A DNA stretch of 46,175 nt from Bacteroidaceae bacterium (lineage in GTDB: Bacteria; Bacteroidota; Bacteroidia; Bacteroidales; Bacteroidaceae). Positions 16,374 through 24,717 of the stretch are shown here, in pieces. Position 1 is the first letter of the stretch. Every line of letters begins with the position of its first letter. The stretch spans positions 1 through 46,175 of the forward strand of contig JAFUVZ010000084.1 in NCBI GenBank assembly GCA_017471185.1, given 5' to 3'. The translations under genes were made by a program, and so were the position numbers. The notes below the pieces were generated by a model, which had not been told where the DNA came from, searched no databases, and worked only from the letters and a program-made list of their open reading frames with translations.

Positions 16374-17503
16374 TGACTTTTGAAGTACAATATGTTGACA
16401 GTAAGACGAATGCACGTGCCGGACTGATGACTACCGGTCACGGCCAGATAGAGACTCCTATCTTTATGCCGGTAGGAACCGTGGGGTCGGTGAAGGGTGT
16501 GCAGGTGTCTGACCTCAAGGATGATATCAAGGCTCAGATTATTCTGGGAAACACTTATCATCTCTATCTGCGTCCGGGTCTGGAAGTGCTTGAACGTGCA
16601 GGAGGACTACATAAGTTCAATGCCTTCGACCGTCCGATGTTGACTGATAGCGGCGGTTTCCAGGTGTTCTCACTGACAGGCATCCGTAAGATGAAGGAAG
16701 AAGGAGTGGAATTCCGCTCTCATATTGATGGCAGTAAACTGTTCTTTACCCCTGAGAAGGTAATGGATATTGAACGAAGCATCGGGGCAGACATCATCAT
16801 GGCTTTTGACGAATGTACGCCTGGAACGGCTGATTATACATACGCCAAACCTTCGATGGAAAGGACACACAGATGGCTCGACCGTTGTGTGCAACGGTTT
16901 CAGGAAACAGAACCGAAGTATGGTTACCACCAGTCACTGTTCCCCATAGTACAGGGATGTGTGTATCGCGACCTACGTAAACAGTCGGCCGAATACATCG
17001 CATCTAAGGAAGCTGAGGGCAATGCCATTGGCGGACTGGCTGTGGGTGAGCCTACGGAGGTGATGTATGAGATGATTGAACTGGTGAATGATATTCTGCC
17101 AAAAGACAAACCTCGTTATCTGATGGGTGTGGGCACTCCCGCCAATATCCTGGAAGCGATAGAGAGAGGTGTGGATATGTTTGATTGCGTGATGCCTACC
17201 CGAAACGGAAGAAACGGTATGCTCTTTACCAAACAGGGTATCATCAATATGAAGAATAAGAAATGGGAGTTCGATTTCTCTCCGATAGAGGAAGACGGGG
17301 CTTCCAAAGTGGACACCATGTATAGCAAGGCTTACTTGCGCCACCTTTTCCATGCACAGGAATTATTAGCCATGCAGATTGCCTCTATCCACAATCTTGC
17401 ATTCTACCTGTGGCTGGTGGGCGAGGCGAGGAAGCATATCATCGCAGGCGACTTTGCAACATGGAAGCTAAAGATGGTTAAACAGGTATCACAGAGGTTA
17501 TGA
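16373..17503 (+). CDS. tgt: tRNA-guanine transglycosylase (lacks zinc cysteines)
   Basis: 376 aa. Exchanges guanine 34 for preQ1 in tRNAs with GUN anticodons, a step in queuosine synthesis. The TIM barrel shows the general base Asp92 in TDSGGFQVF, GGLAVGEP for substrate binding, nucleophile Asp271 in DMFDCV and the anticodon-reading TRNGRNG. The zinc site is odd. E. coli Tgt has three cysteines (CDCYTC) before SRAYLHHL; the aligned segment here reads GASKVD, so the cysteines are Gly, Ser and Asp, while the His of IHNL is kept. I recall a similar sequence in other Bacteroidetes, so this is probably a lineage feature rather than damage. The start overlaps the lon stop as TGATG. Confidence 0.95.
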   Translation: MTFEVQYVDSKTNARAGLMTTGHGQIETPIFMPVGTVGSVKGVQVSDLKDDIKAQIILGNTYHLYLRPGLEVLERAGGLHKFNAFDRPMLTDSGGFQVFSLTGIRKMKEEGVEFRSHIDGSKLFFTPEKVMDIERSIGADIIMAFDECTPGTADYTYAKPSMERTHRWLDRCVQRFQETEPKYGYHQSLFPIVQGCVYRDLRKQSAEYIASKEAEGNAIGGLAVGEPTEVMYEMIELVNDILPKDKPRYLMGVGTPANILEAIERGVDMFDCVMPTRNGRNGMLFTKQGIINMKNKKWEFDFSPIEEDGASKVDTMYSKAYLRHLFHAQELLAMQIASIHNLAFYLWLVGEARKHIIAGDFATWKLKMVKQVSQRL

Positions 17504-18678
17504 TGGGTTTAAAACAGAAAATCAAGGATAGGCTGAAACAACTGTCGGAGAGTCATGCGTGGATAGGTAAAGTGTGGAATAAGATGCCTCACAAGTACCT
17601 CAAACGTCTGGACTATTACATCATGGCCAAGTTCCTGGGCACTTATATCTTTGCCATCGCCCTGATTATCTCTATTGCCGTGGTATTCGACTTCAATGAG
17701 AAGATGGACCGTTTCATGCAACATGAGGCTCCTTGGAGTGCCATCATCTTCGACTACTACCAGAACTTCGTGCCTTATTTCGCCAACCTTTTTAGTCCGT
17801 TGTTCGTATTTATCGCCGTGATTTACTTCACGGCCAAGATGGCTGAGAACTCAGAGATTATCGCAATGTTCTCTACAGGTATGAGCTTCAAGCGTATGCT
17901 GAGGCCTTATATGGTTTCTGCTGCCATTATCTCTGTCGCTACTTTTTTCCTGGGTGCTTATATCATTCCAAGGGGTAGTGTGACACGCATCAACTTTGAA
18001 GATAAGTATTACAAGCAACGTAAGGAGAATACGGCAAGGAACATACAGATGGAGGTGGATACCAATGTGGTGGCTTATATAGAAAGGTATGAGGACCGGA
18101 GGAAGACAGGCTACCGTTTCTCTCTGGATAAGTTTGAAGGCAAACAGCTGGTTTCTCACATGACGGCACGAACCATTGTGTATGACACAACCCGCGCGAA
18201 TCGCTGGACAGCCAGGGAGTATATGATCAGGGAATTAGGAGGTGAACGCGAGATTATCAAACGAGGAAACAGGATAGACACTATTATTCAGCTGTCGCCT
18301 GAAGATATAATCTTGATGCAAAACCAACAGGAGATGATGACGAATCCGGAACTGAGCGCATATATAGAACGCCAGAAGGCGAGGGGACTATCTAATACCA
18401 AAGAGTTTGAGATTGAGTATCACAAGCGCATCGCCATGTCGTTCGCATCATTTATCTTGACGTTGATCGGTGCATCACTTTCGTCTCGAAAGATGAAAGG
18501 TGGTATGGGCTTGAACTTAGGTATCGGTTTGGGACTGAGCTTCAGTTATATCCTGTTCCAGACAGTTTCCTCTACCTTTGCCATCAATGGAAGTATGCCT
18601 CCTGTACTGGCCGTTTGGATTCCGAATATCCTTTATGCTTTCATCGCTTTCTTCCTGTATCGCAGGGCTCCGAAGTGA
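17500..18678 (+). CDS. lptG: LptF/LptG-family permease (YjgP/YjgQ)
   Basis: 392 aa. Inner-membrane subunit of the Lpt machine that extracts lipopolysaccharide and passes it to the periplasmic bridge. Two blocks of three transmembrane helices (about 40-145 and 310-385) flank a periplasmic beta-jellyroll region (about 150-290, containing RKTGYRFSLDKFEGKQLVSHM). The YIMAKFLGTYIFAIALIISI opening and MAENSEIIAMFSTGMSF after helix 2 are typical of the family. The split between LptF and LptG is not certain from sequence. Two adjacent ATGs (17500 and 17503) overlap the tgt stop as ATGATG, so translation is probably coupled. No lptB or lptC is nearby. Confidence 0.9.
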   Translation: MMGLKQKIKDRLKQLSESHAWIGKVWNKMPHKYLKRLDYYIMAKFLGTYIFAIALIISIAVVFDFNEKMDRFMQHEAPWSAIIFDYYQNFVPYFANLFSPLFVFIAVIYFTAKMAENSEIIAMFSTGMSFKRMLRPYMVSAAIISVATFFLGAYIIPRGSVTRINFEDKYYKQRKENTARNIQMEVDTNVVAYIERYEDRRKTGYRFSLDKFEGKQLVSHMTARTIVYDTTRANRWTAREYMIRELGGEREIIKRGNRIDTIIQLSPEDIILMQNQQEMMTNPELSAYIERQKARGLSNTKEFEIEYHKRIAMSFASFILTLIGASLSSRKMKGGMGLNLGIGLGLSFSYILFQTVSSTFAINGSMPPVLAVWIPNILYAFIAFFLYRRAPK

Positions 18679-18701
18679 TGGCTGTTGAGCATCATAAAAA
18701 G

Positions 18702-18747
18702 AGAATTACCCTCAGATTAACATTGTCGTTATTCCAAGGGTAATTCT
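18702..18747. terminator. Bidirectional terminator between lptG and yebC
   Basis: AGAATTACCCT (18702-18712) and AGGGTAATTCT (18737-18747) form a perfect 11-bp stem with a 24-nt loop. The plus side continues TGTTTT and the minus side continues into a T-run (opposite the A-run at 18696-18700). It separates two convergent genes. Confidence 0.75.
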
Positions 18748-18786
18748 TGTTTTAAAGCGGTCAGCTGTCTGACAGCCAACATTTTC

Positions 18787-19518
18787 TCACTCCTCTGCCG
18801 GCTTCATGTTGGTATAAACATTCTGCACATCGTCAAACTCTTCCAGGCGCTCTACCATCTTGTCGATAGTCTCACGCTGTTCAGGAGTAACATCCTTCAA
18901 ATCGTTGGGGATATAGGTGAAGTCACCGCCAACATCCTCGAAACCCTGCTCCTCCAGATGCTTCTGGATAGCTGAATAGCTCTTAGGGTCACCATAGATA
19001 GTGATGGTTCCTTCCTCATCATCGATGTCATATTCCTCCTCCACATCGTAGTCGATCATCTCCAGGATAAACTCATCCATGTCGAGACCATCTTTCTTCT
19101 TGAAGGTGAACACAGCTTTGTGGTCGAACAGGAACGCCAGTGAACCCATAGTGCCCAGGGTACCACTGAACTTGTTGAATACTGAACGGACATCAGCTAC
19201 GGTACGCGTAGGATTATCAGTCAGGGTGTCAACAAAGATAGCTACTCCATGAGGACCATAACCTTCGTAGGTCATGCTCTTGTAGTCACTCTGATCCTTG
19301 CCCATCGCATTCTTGATGGCGCGGTCAATGTTGTCCTTTGGCATGTTCTCACGCTTACAGTTAGCTATCAGAGAACGTAATGTAGGATTGTTTTCTGGTT
19401 CTGGACCACCAGCTTTCACTGCAATAGCAATCTGCTTGCCCAGTCTTGTAAAGGTCTTGGCCATGTGACCCCACCTTTTCAGTTTAGCGGCTTTTCTATA
19501 CTCAAACGCTCTTCCCAT
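18787..19518 (-). CDS. yebC: YebC/PmpR-family protein
   Basis: 243 aa, usual length. The family was long annotated as a transcriptional regulator, and in several bacteria it helps ribosomes through polyproline stretches. The N-terminal MGRAFEYRKAAKLKRWGHMAKTFTRLGKQI (basic), the PENNPTLRSLIANCKRENMPKDNIDRAIK helical region (41-69) and the YEGYGPHGVAIFVDTLTDNPTRTV strand region (84-107) are family signatures. The C-terminal domain is acidic. It lies 117 bp downstream of pheT. A (GTTCAAT)4 repeat sits 15-42 bp before its start codon, and no consensus -7 box was found in the gap, so it may be read from the pheT promoter. Confidence 0.94.
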   Translation of the reverse strand: MGRAFEYRKAAKLKRWGHMAKTFTRLGKQIAIAVKAGGPEPENNPTLRSLIANCKRENMPKDNIDRAIKNAMGKDQSDYKSMTYEGYGPHGVAIFVDTLTDNPTRTVADVRSVFNKFSGTLGTMGSLAFLFDHKAVFTFKKKDGLDMDEFILEMIDYDVEEEYDIDDEEGTITIYGDPKSYSAIQKHLEEQGFEDVGGDFTYIPNDLKDVTPEQRETIDKMVERLEEFDDVQNVYTNMKPAEE

Positions 19519-19532
19519 TGGTATTGTTCTTT

Positions 19533-19560
19533 ATTGAACATTGAACATTGAACATTGAAC
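19533..19560 (-). repeat. Heptamer tandem repeat, (GTTCAAT) x 4
   Basis: Four perfect head-to-tail copies of ATTGAAC on the plus strand, which read GTTCAAT in the direction of yebC transcription. They sit in the yebC 5' region. The same heptamer occurs 8 times at 30852-30907. Confidence 0.95.
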
Positions 19561-19635
19561 ACTATCCCTTTTGATACTATTCAAGCCCAAGCTAATGCCC
19601 GTATGTTAATACTAATTTTAATTTCAATTTATACA

Positions 19636-22098
19636 TTATCTCAGTCTTGCTCCGGCTTTGTCTTCCAGATTCTTCACCAGCTTAGACATCACCTTCTCAA
19701 TTACCTTGTCGTTCAAGGTCTGACTCTCGTCCTGTAAAGTGAAACTTACTGCATACGACTTCTTGCCAGGTTCCAGGTGCTTGCCCTCATAAACGTCAAA
19801 CAAATTCACATTCTTGATGAGCTTGCGGTCGGTATCATAAGCAATCTTCTCGATTTGTGCGAACTGAATGCTCTTGTCAACTAACAGTGCCAGGTCTCTT
19901 CTCACAGCAGGGAACTTAGGCAGCTCCTTGAAGCTTACTTTCTGTGAACGGATGCTACGCATAACCTCGATCCAGTTAATGTCAGCGAAATAAACTGCAT
20001 TGTCGATGTCAAACAGCTTCAGAATCTTGCGTGTCACAGAGCCGATAATCGCTAAACGTTTGCCGCCCTGTGTCTTTATGACAATAGCTGATGCGAAGAT
20101 ATCGGCATTCATGTTCTCCACCACGAGGTTACGCATGTGCAAACCTACACGCGCAAGGATATTCTCAACATAAGCCTTCAGCATAAAGGCATTGTTTTCT
20201 TCATCGGCATGAATCCATGAGCCCTGCTTGTCCTTGCCTGTGAGCCATAAAGCCAGGTGATAGCTCTCTGAATAAGGAGCCAAAGCTTTCTCTTCACTTC
20301 GTTTCTCCTCACGATAGTAGTAGCAGTTACCATATTCAAACAGCTTCAGGTCAGGATTCTTGTGATTGGCATTGCGGGCGATGGTCTCCAACCCTCCAAA
20401 AAGCAATGTCTCACGCATCACGTTCAAATCGCTACTCAACGGATTCATCAGGCGTACCAGGTTTTCAGCAGGGTAGGAGGCCAGTTCGTCATAATAAGCA
20501 GCTTTTGTCAGTGAGTTGTTCAGAATCTCACTGAAACCTGCACCTACCAGCTGTTCGGCTATCAGGTTCTGCAACTTGTTAGACTTATCAGTCTCTGTCT
20601 CTGCCACCAGGCTCGACTTCAATGTGGTAGGTATCTCCACATTGTTATATCCATAGATACGGAGGATGTCTTCAATCACATCACAGTCACGCTGGACATC
20701 CACGCGATATTGGGGCACATCAAGTGTGATGCCTTTTTCGTTTTCATCCACAATCACCATTTCTAAGCTCTTCACGATGCTCTTGACCGTTTCTGCAGGA
20801 ATCTCCTTGCCAATCAACTCGTTGACGCGCTGATAGGCAAGCTCAACCCTGAACGGAGGGAAATCCTTGCAAGAAACGTTCTTGATTTCAGAAGAAATCT
20901 CGCCACCCGCCAGTTCCTTCACCATCATAGCTGCCAGCTTTAAAATATATATGGTGTTGTTAGGATCAATGCCTCGTTCATAACGGAATGAAGCGTCAGT
21001 GTTCAATCCGTGGCGACGAGCCGTCTTGCGTATCCAAGTGGGATGGAAGTATGCGCTTTCCAGAAACACATTCTTGGTACTTTCGGTAGTGCCTGATTCA
21101 AGACCTCCGAAAACACCGCCTATACACATAGGCTCCTCAGCATTGCAGATCATCAGGTCGCGTTCGCTTAGCTTACGTTCCACACCGTCGAGCGTTACGA
21201 AAGGCGTGCCTTCTGGCATGGTCTTCACAATCACTTCATTACCCTTAATCTTGTCTGCATCGAAGCAATGCATCGGATGACCATAAGCAAACAGAATGAA
21301 ATTGGTGATATCGACAATGTTATTGATAGGTCTCAAACCGATTACACGGAGTTTGTCTTGCAACCAGTCTGGACTCTCCTTGACTGTCACTCCCTTTACA
21401 GTAATACCAGCATAACGAGGGCAAGCCTCCGCGTTTTCAATCTTTACATCAATATCAAGGTCATGGTTGTCCACCTTGAAATCATCCACACTTGGCTTGT
21501 GAAGCTGTGTAGGGATGCCTCTCTGCACTAAATAAGCGTAGAGGTCTCGTGCCACGCCATAGTGAGAGCAAGCGTCGGCACGGTTGGGGGTGATGTCCAC
21601 CTCAATCACATAGTCACTCTTGATATTGTAATAATCCTTGGCAGGCGTACCAACCACTGCGTCAGCAGGTAATACAATGATACCCGAATGGTCGGTACCG
21701 ATGCCGATTTCGTCTTCGGCACAGATCATGCCACAAGACTCGATGCCTCTGAGCTTTGATTTCTTGATGGTGAAGCAGTCATCGCCATCATACAGCTTTG
21801 TTCCGATGGTAGCTACCACCACTTTCTGTCCAGCTGCCACATTGGGAGCGCCACACACAATCTGAACAGGCTCACCACTACCCAGGTTTACCGTCGTCAC
21901 ATGCATGTGGTCAGAATTGGGATGAGGCTCACAAGTAAGTACCTCGCCAATCACCAGACCTTCCAGACCTCCCTTGATAGTTTGAATCTCCTCAACGCCA
22001 CCCACTTCCAGTCCGATAGAAGTCAGTGCGTCAGCCAGGTCTAATGGAGCCAGGTCGAAATCAACGTACTCTTTCAGCCAATTATAAGAGATATTCAT
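19636..22098 (-). CDS. pheT: Phenylalanyl-tRNA synthetase beta subunit
   Basis: 820 aa, full length. The beta chain of the (alpha-beta)2 enzyme that charges tRNA-Phe. N-terminal MNISYNWLKEYVDFD, the B2 tRNA-binding OB fold (about 42-155, GEVLTCEPHPNSDHMHVTTVNLG), the B3/B4 editing region (about 210-390, SPDWLQDKLRVIGLRPINNIVDITN and FGGLESGTTE), B5 (about 400-480, CDVIEDILRIYGYNN), a catalytic-like core with MNPLSSDLNVMRETLL, and a C-terminal anticodon-binding FDX-ACB domain (about 728-820, KFPAVRRDLALLVDKS). pheS is not in the window. A tRNA-Phe gene occurs about 16 kb away at 3432, unlinked. Its likely promoter is at 22134-22141, and yebC follows on the same strand. Confidence 0.97.
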   Translation of the reverse strand: MNISYNWLKEYVDFDLAPLDLADALTSIGLEVGGVEEIQTIKGGLEGLVIGEVLTCEPHPNSDHMHVTTVNLGSGEPVQIVCGAPNVAAGQKVVVATIGTKLYDGDDCFTIKKSKLRGIESCGMICAEDEIGIGTDHSGIIVLPADAVVGTPAKDYYNIKSDYVIEVDITPNRADACSHYGVARDLYAYLVQRGIPTQLHKPSVDDFKVDNHDLDIDVKIENAEACPRYAGITVKGVTVKESPDWLQDKLRVIGLRPINNIVDITNFILFAYGHPMHCFDADKIKGNEVIVKTMPEGTPFVTLDGVERKLSERDLMICNAEEPMCIGGVFGGLESGTTESTKNVFLESAYFHPTWIRKTARRHGLNTDASFRYERGIDPNNTIYILKLAAMMVKELAGGEISSEIKNVSCKDFPPFRVELAYQRVNELIGKEIPAETVKSIVKSLEMVIVDENEKGITLDVPQYRVDVQRDCDVIEDILRIYGYNNVEIPTTLKSSLVAETETDKSNKLQNLIAEQLVGAGFSEILNNSLTKAAYYDELASYPAENLVRLMNPLSSDLNVMRETLLFGGLETIARNANHKNPDLKLFEYGNCYYYREEKRSEEKALAPYSESYHLALWLTGKDKQGSWIHADEENNAFMLKAYVENILARVGLHMRNLVVENMNADIFASAIVIKTQGGKRLAIIGSVTRKILKLFDIDNAVYFADINWIEVMRSIRSQKVSFKELPKFPAVRRDLALLVDKSIQFAQIEKIAYDTDRKLIKNVNLFDVYEGKHLEPGKKSYAVSFTLQDESQTLNDKVIEKVMSKLVKNLEDKAGARLR

Positions 22099-22133
22099 AT
22101 CATTAAATTTTATTGTTTCTACTTAAAATCATG

Positions 22134-22141
22134 CAAAGTTA
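22134..22141 (-). promoter_or_regulatory. Candidate -7 box for pheT
   Basis: Minus-strand TAACTTTG fully matches TAnnTTTG, 35 bp before the ATG at 22098. The -33 region has no clear TTTG. Confidence 0.5.
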
Positions 22142-22185
22142 GCATATTTTTTCTGAAAGAAACGCATAAATCGCAAGAAATTGAT

Positions 22186-22193
22186 TACTTTCG
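22186..22193 (+). promoter_or_regulatory. Weak -7 box for the patatin-GH13 pair
   Basis: TACTTTCG differs from TAnnTTTG at one position and lies 33 bp before the ATG at 22227. Weak support. Confidence 0.3.
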
Positions 22194-22226
22194 CAGTGCA
22201 GAATGATTTAAACTGTTTTTATTCAG

Positions 22227-22985
22227 ATGGTATCAGGCAGAAAATATGACGTCGGATTTGTGCTTAGCGGAGGCTTTATCAAAGGGTTCGCCCATTTGGG
22301 TGCGATCCAGGCTTTGATTGAACGAGATATCCGCCCTCAGATTATCAGTAGCACCAGTGCCGGTTCGTTGGTGGGAGCCCTTTATGCCGATGGTAATGAA
22401 CCGTATCAGGTATTGGAATTCTTCGACGGGCTTAAATTCTCTGATTTGACAAAGCCTGTCTTACCGACAACGGGGTTCTTTGAACTCACAGAATTAGAGG
22501 ACTTTCTCAATGCTCATCTGAAACGGAAACGTCTGGAATTATTGCCCGTGCCGATGGTCATCACTGCTACCGACTTGGATCATGGTAAGTCTGTTCATTT
22601 CAGAAGCGGAGACATCGCTCAATGCGTAGCCGCGTCATGCTGTATGCCCGTGCTTTTTTCTCCTATAACGATTGACGACATCCATTATGTTGACGGAGGA
22701 GTATTGATGAATCTCCCGGTATCTGTGATACGTGATGAATGCAACCTGGTTTATGCCATCAACGTAAGCCCGATGCTCACTCCCGAGTATAAACTCAACA
22801 TCGTCAGTATAGCAGAACGCTCTTATCAGTTTATTTTCCGTTCCAATACGGTGGCTGAGAGGGAGATGGCTGATGTGTTGATAGAGCCTGTAAACCTGTC
22901 GGGTTACAGTAATGTGGATCTCGAGAAGGCGAAAGAGATTTTTATGGTAGGATATAATAAAGCTAATGAAGTGTTGAAGGGCTGA
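22227..22985 (+). CDS. Patatin-like protein with altered nucleophile elbow
   Basis: 252 aa, no signal peptide. Patatin fold: oxyanion loop LSGGFIKGFAH (13-23) with Lys19 where most patatins have Arg, nucleophile Ser44 in STSAG, and dyad Asp156 in DGGVLMNLP. The elbow is SxSxG rather than GxSxG (Gly42 replaced by Ser), unlike the canonical patatin at 9796. The Ser-Asp dyad itself is intact, so activity is still possible. A Cys-rich stretch AQCVAASCCMPVLF (131-144) lies before the Asp strand. The gene is followed after 38 bp by a GH13 enzyme, probably in the same transcript. The family is clear; the lipid substrate and any link to glycan metabolism are unknown. Confidence 0.85.
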   Translation: MVSGRKYDVGFVLSGGFIKGFAHLGAIQALIERDIRPQIISSTSAGSLVGALYADGNEPYQVLEFFDGLKFSDLTKPVLPTTGFFELTELEDFLNAHLKRKRLELLPVPMVITATDLDHGKSVHFRSGDIAQCVAASCCMPVLFSPITIDDIHYVDGGVLMNLPVSVIRDECNLVYAINVSPMLTPEYKLNIVSIAERSYQFIFRSNTVAEREMADVLIEPVNLSGYSNVDLEKAKEIFMVGYNKANEVLKG

Positions 22986-23023
22986 GGATTGTCGCCCTTC
23001 ATATTCTTGTCAAAATATAGATT

Positions 23024-24709
23024 ATGAAGAAGATAATTTACCAAGTGTTGCCTCGCCTGTTTGGCAACGGACATCAGAGATGTGTGAAGAATGGTTCCAT
23101 CCGACAGAACGGATGTGGCAAGATGGCCAACTTCACACCTTTAGCATTACAGAAAATCAAAGAGTTGGGTGCCACTCATGTCTGGTTTACAGGAATCATC
23201 GAGCATGCCACTCAGACTGATTATACGCGTTATGGCATTCAGCCAGACCATGCAGCTGTGGTGAAGGGAAAAGCGGGCTCTCCTTATGCCATCAAGGATT
23301 ATTACGATGTAGATCCTGATTTGGCGATGGATGTGCCCGGGCGCATGATGGAGTTTGAGTCTTTGGTGGAAAGAACCCATCAGGCTGGCTTGCAGGTGAT
23401 TCTTGATTTTGTTCCCAATCATGTGGCCAGACAATATCATAGTGACCGTCTGCCTGCAGGCGAGAGACAGCTCGGAGAAACCGACAACCCGAATATGGCT
23501 TTCAGTCCTGCCAACAACTTCTATTATATTCCCAATACCGAGCTTCAGGGACAGTTTGATATGCAGGGTGAAGAAGCTTTGCCATACCATGAGTTTCCCG
23601 CTAAAGCTACAGGCAATGATAAATTTGATGCCTATCCGGGAAAGAACGATTGGTATGAAACCGTTAAGCTAAACTATGGTATTGATTATCTGAATGGATG
23701 GCAACGCTATTTCAGTCCTGTCCCTGATACCTGGCACAAGATGCTCCACATTCTGCTCTTTTGGGCTGACAAGAAGATTGACGCTTTCCGTTGTGATATG
23801 GCAGAGATGGTACCCGTTGAGTTTTGGGAGTGGGCAATTCCTCAGGTAAAGAACCTGCATCCAGGCATAGAGTTCATTGCAGAGGTGTATAATCCGATGC
23901 AATACCGTGACTATATTCATCGTGGTCATTTCGACTATCTGTATGATAAGGTAGGGCTTTATGATACGCTCTTCGGTATCATCAGGGGAGCTCAGTCGGC
24001 TTCCACCATCAGCCAGTGCTGGCAACAGGTAGGTGATATCCAGGATCATATGCTCAACTTCCTGGAGAATCATGACGAACTCAGAATTGCTTCTCAATTC
24101 TTTGCAGCTAATCCTCTGAAGGCGATACCGGCTTTGGTGGTTTCCGCTTGTCTGAATACCAATCCGATGATGATCTATGCAGGTCAGGAACTTGGTGAAC
24201 CTGGTATGGATGAAGAGGGCTTCAGTGGCCTTGACGGAAGGACTACCATTTTCGATTATTGGAGTCCTGATACCTTGCGCCGTTGGTATAACGAAGGTAC
24301 CTTTGACGGGAAGAAACTGGCCAAGGAAGAGAAAACCCTGCAAAAAATCTATGCCCGTGTGCTGAACCTTTGCAATACAGAAGCTGCTATCCGTGAAGGT
24401 CTGTTCTTCGACCTAACCTATGCCAATATCGGCGGATGGCGTTACAACGAGCACCGACAGTTCTCTTTCGTGCGTAAGTCTGACAATGAGCTGATTCTGG
24501 TTGTGGTGAACTTTGATTCAGAGCCTGCTGACATCGCCATCAATCTGCCAATCCATTTGTTTGAATACTTCAGGTTGCCAGAAATGGAGCGTGTCAAGGC
24601 TCATGAACTGCTCAGTGGAAAGAGTGAGGTCATCAACTTTACTCCTCGCTTTGCTACAGACCTTGTTGTTCCTGGTTACGGTGCTAAACTGTTGAAGATA
24701 AAGATGTAG
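23024..24709 (+). CDS. Cytoplasmic GH13 alpha-amylase family enzyme
   Basis: 561 aa with no signal peptide, so an intracellular alpha-glucan enzyme rather than a secreted amylase. The (beta/alpha)8 barrel carries the GH13 regions: DFVPNH (region I), nucleophile Asp258 in DAFRCDMAE, acid/base Glu287 in FIAEVYN and Asp351 in FLENHDE. A C-terminal beta domain starts near residue 475 (RQFSFVRKSDNELILVVVNF). The YGIQPDHAAVVKGKAGSPYAIKDYYDVDPDLA segment resembles enzymes acting on maltooligosaccharides. It could hydrolyse or transfer; the exact reaction cannot be assigned. Transcribed with the preceding patatin-like gene (38-bp gap). Its 3' end faces lepA with only 8 bp between stop codons and no terminator. 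Confidence 0.9.
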   Translation: MKKIIYQVLPRLFGNGHQRCVKNGSIRQNGCGKMANFTPLALQKIKELGATHVWFTGIIEHATQTDYTRYGIQPDHAAVVKGKAGSPYAIKDYYDVDPDLAMDVPGRMMEFESLVERTHQAGLQVILDFVPNHVARQYHSDRLPAGERQLGETDNPNMAFSPANNFYYIPNTELQGQFDMQGEEALPYHEFPAKATGNDKFDAYPGKNDWYETVKLNYGIDYLNGWQRYFSPVPDTWHKMLHILLFWADKKIDAFRCDMAEMVPVEFWEWAIPQVKNLHPGIEFIAEVYNPMQYRDYIHRGHFDYLYDKVGLYDTLFGIIRGAQSASTISQCWQQVGDIQDHMLNFLENHDELRIASQFFAANPLKAIPALVVSACLNTNPMMIYAGQELGEPGMDEEGFSGLDGRTTIFDYWSPDTLRRWYNEGTFDGKKLAKEEKTLQKIYARVLNLCNTEAAIREGLFFDLTYANIGGWRYNEHRQFSFVRKSDNELILVVVNFDSEPADIAINLPIHLFEYFRLPEMERVKAHELLSGKSEVINFTPRFATDLVVPGYGAKLLKIKM

Positions 24710-24717
24710 TCTATGCC

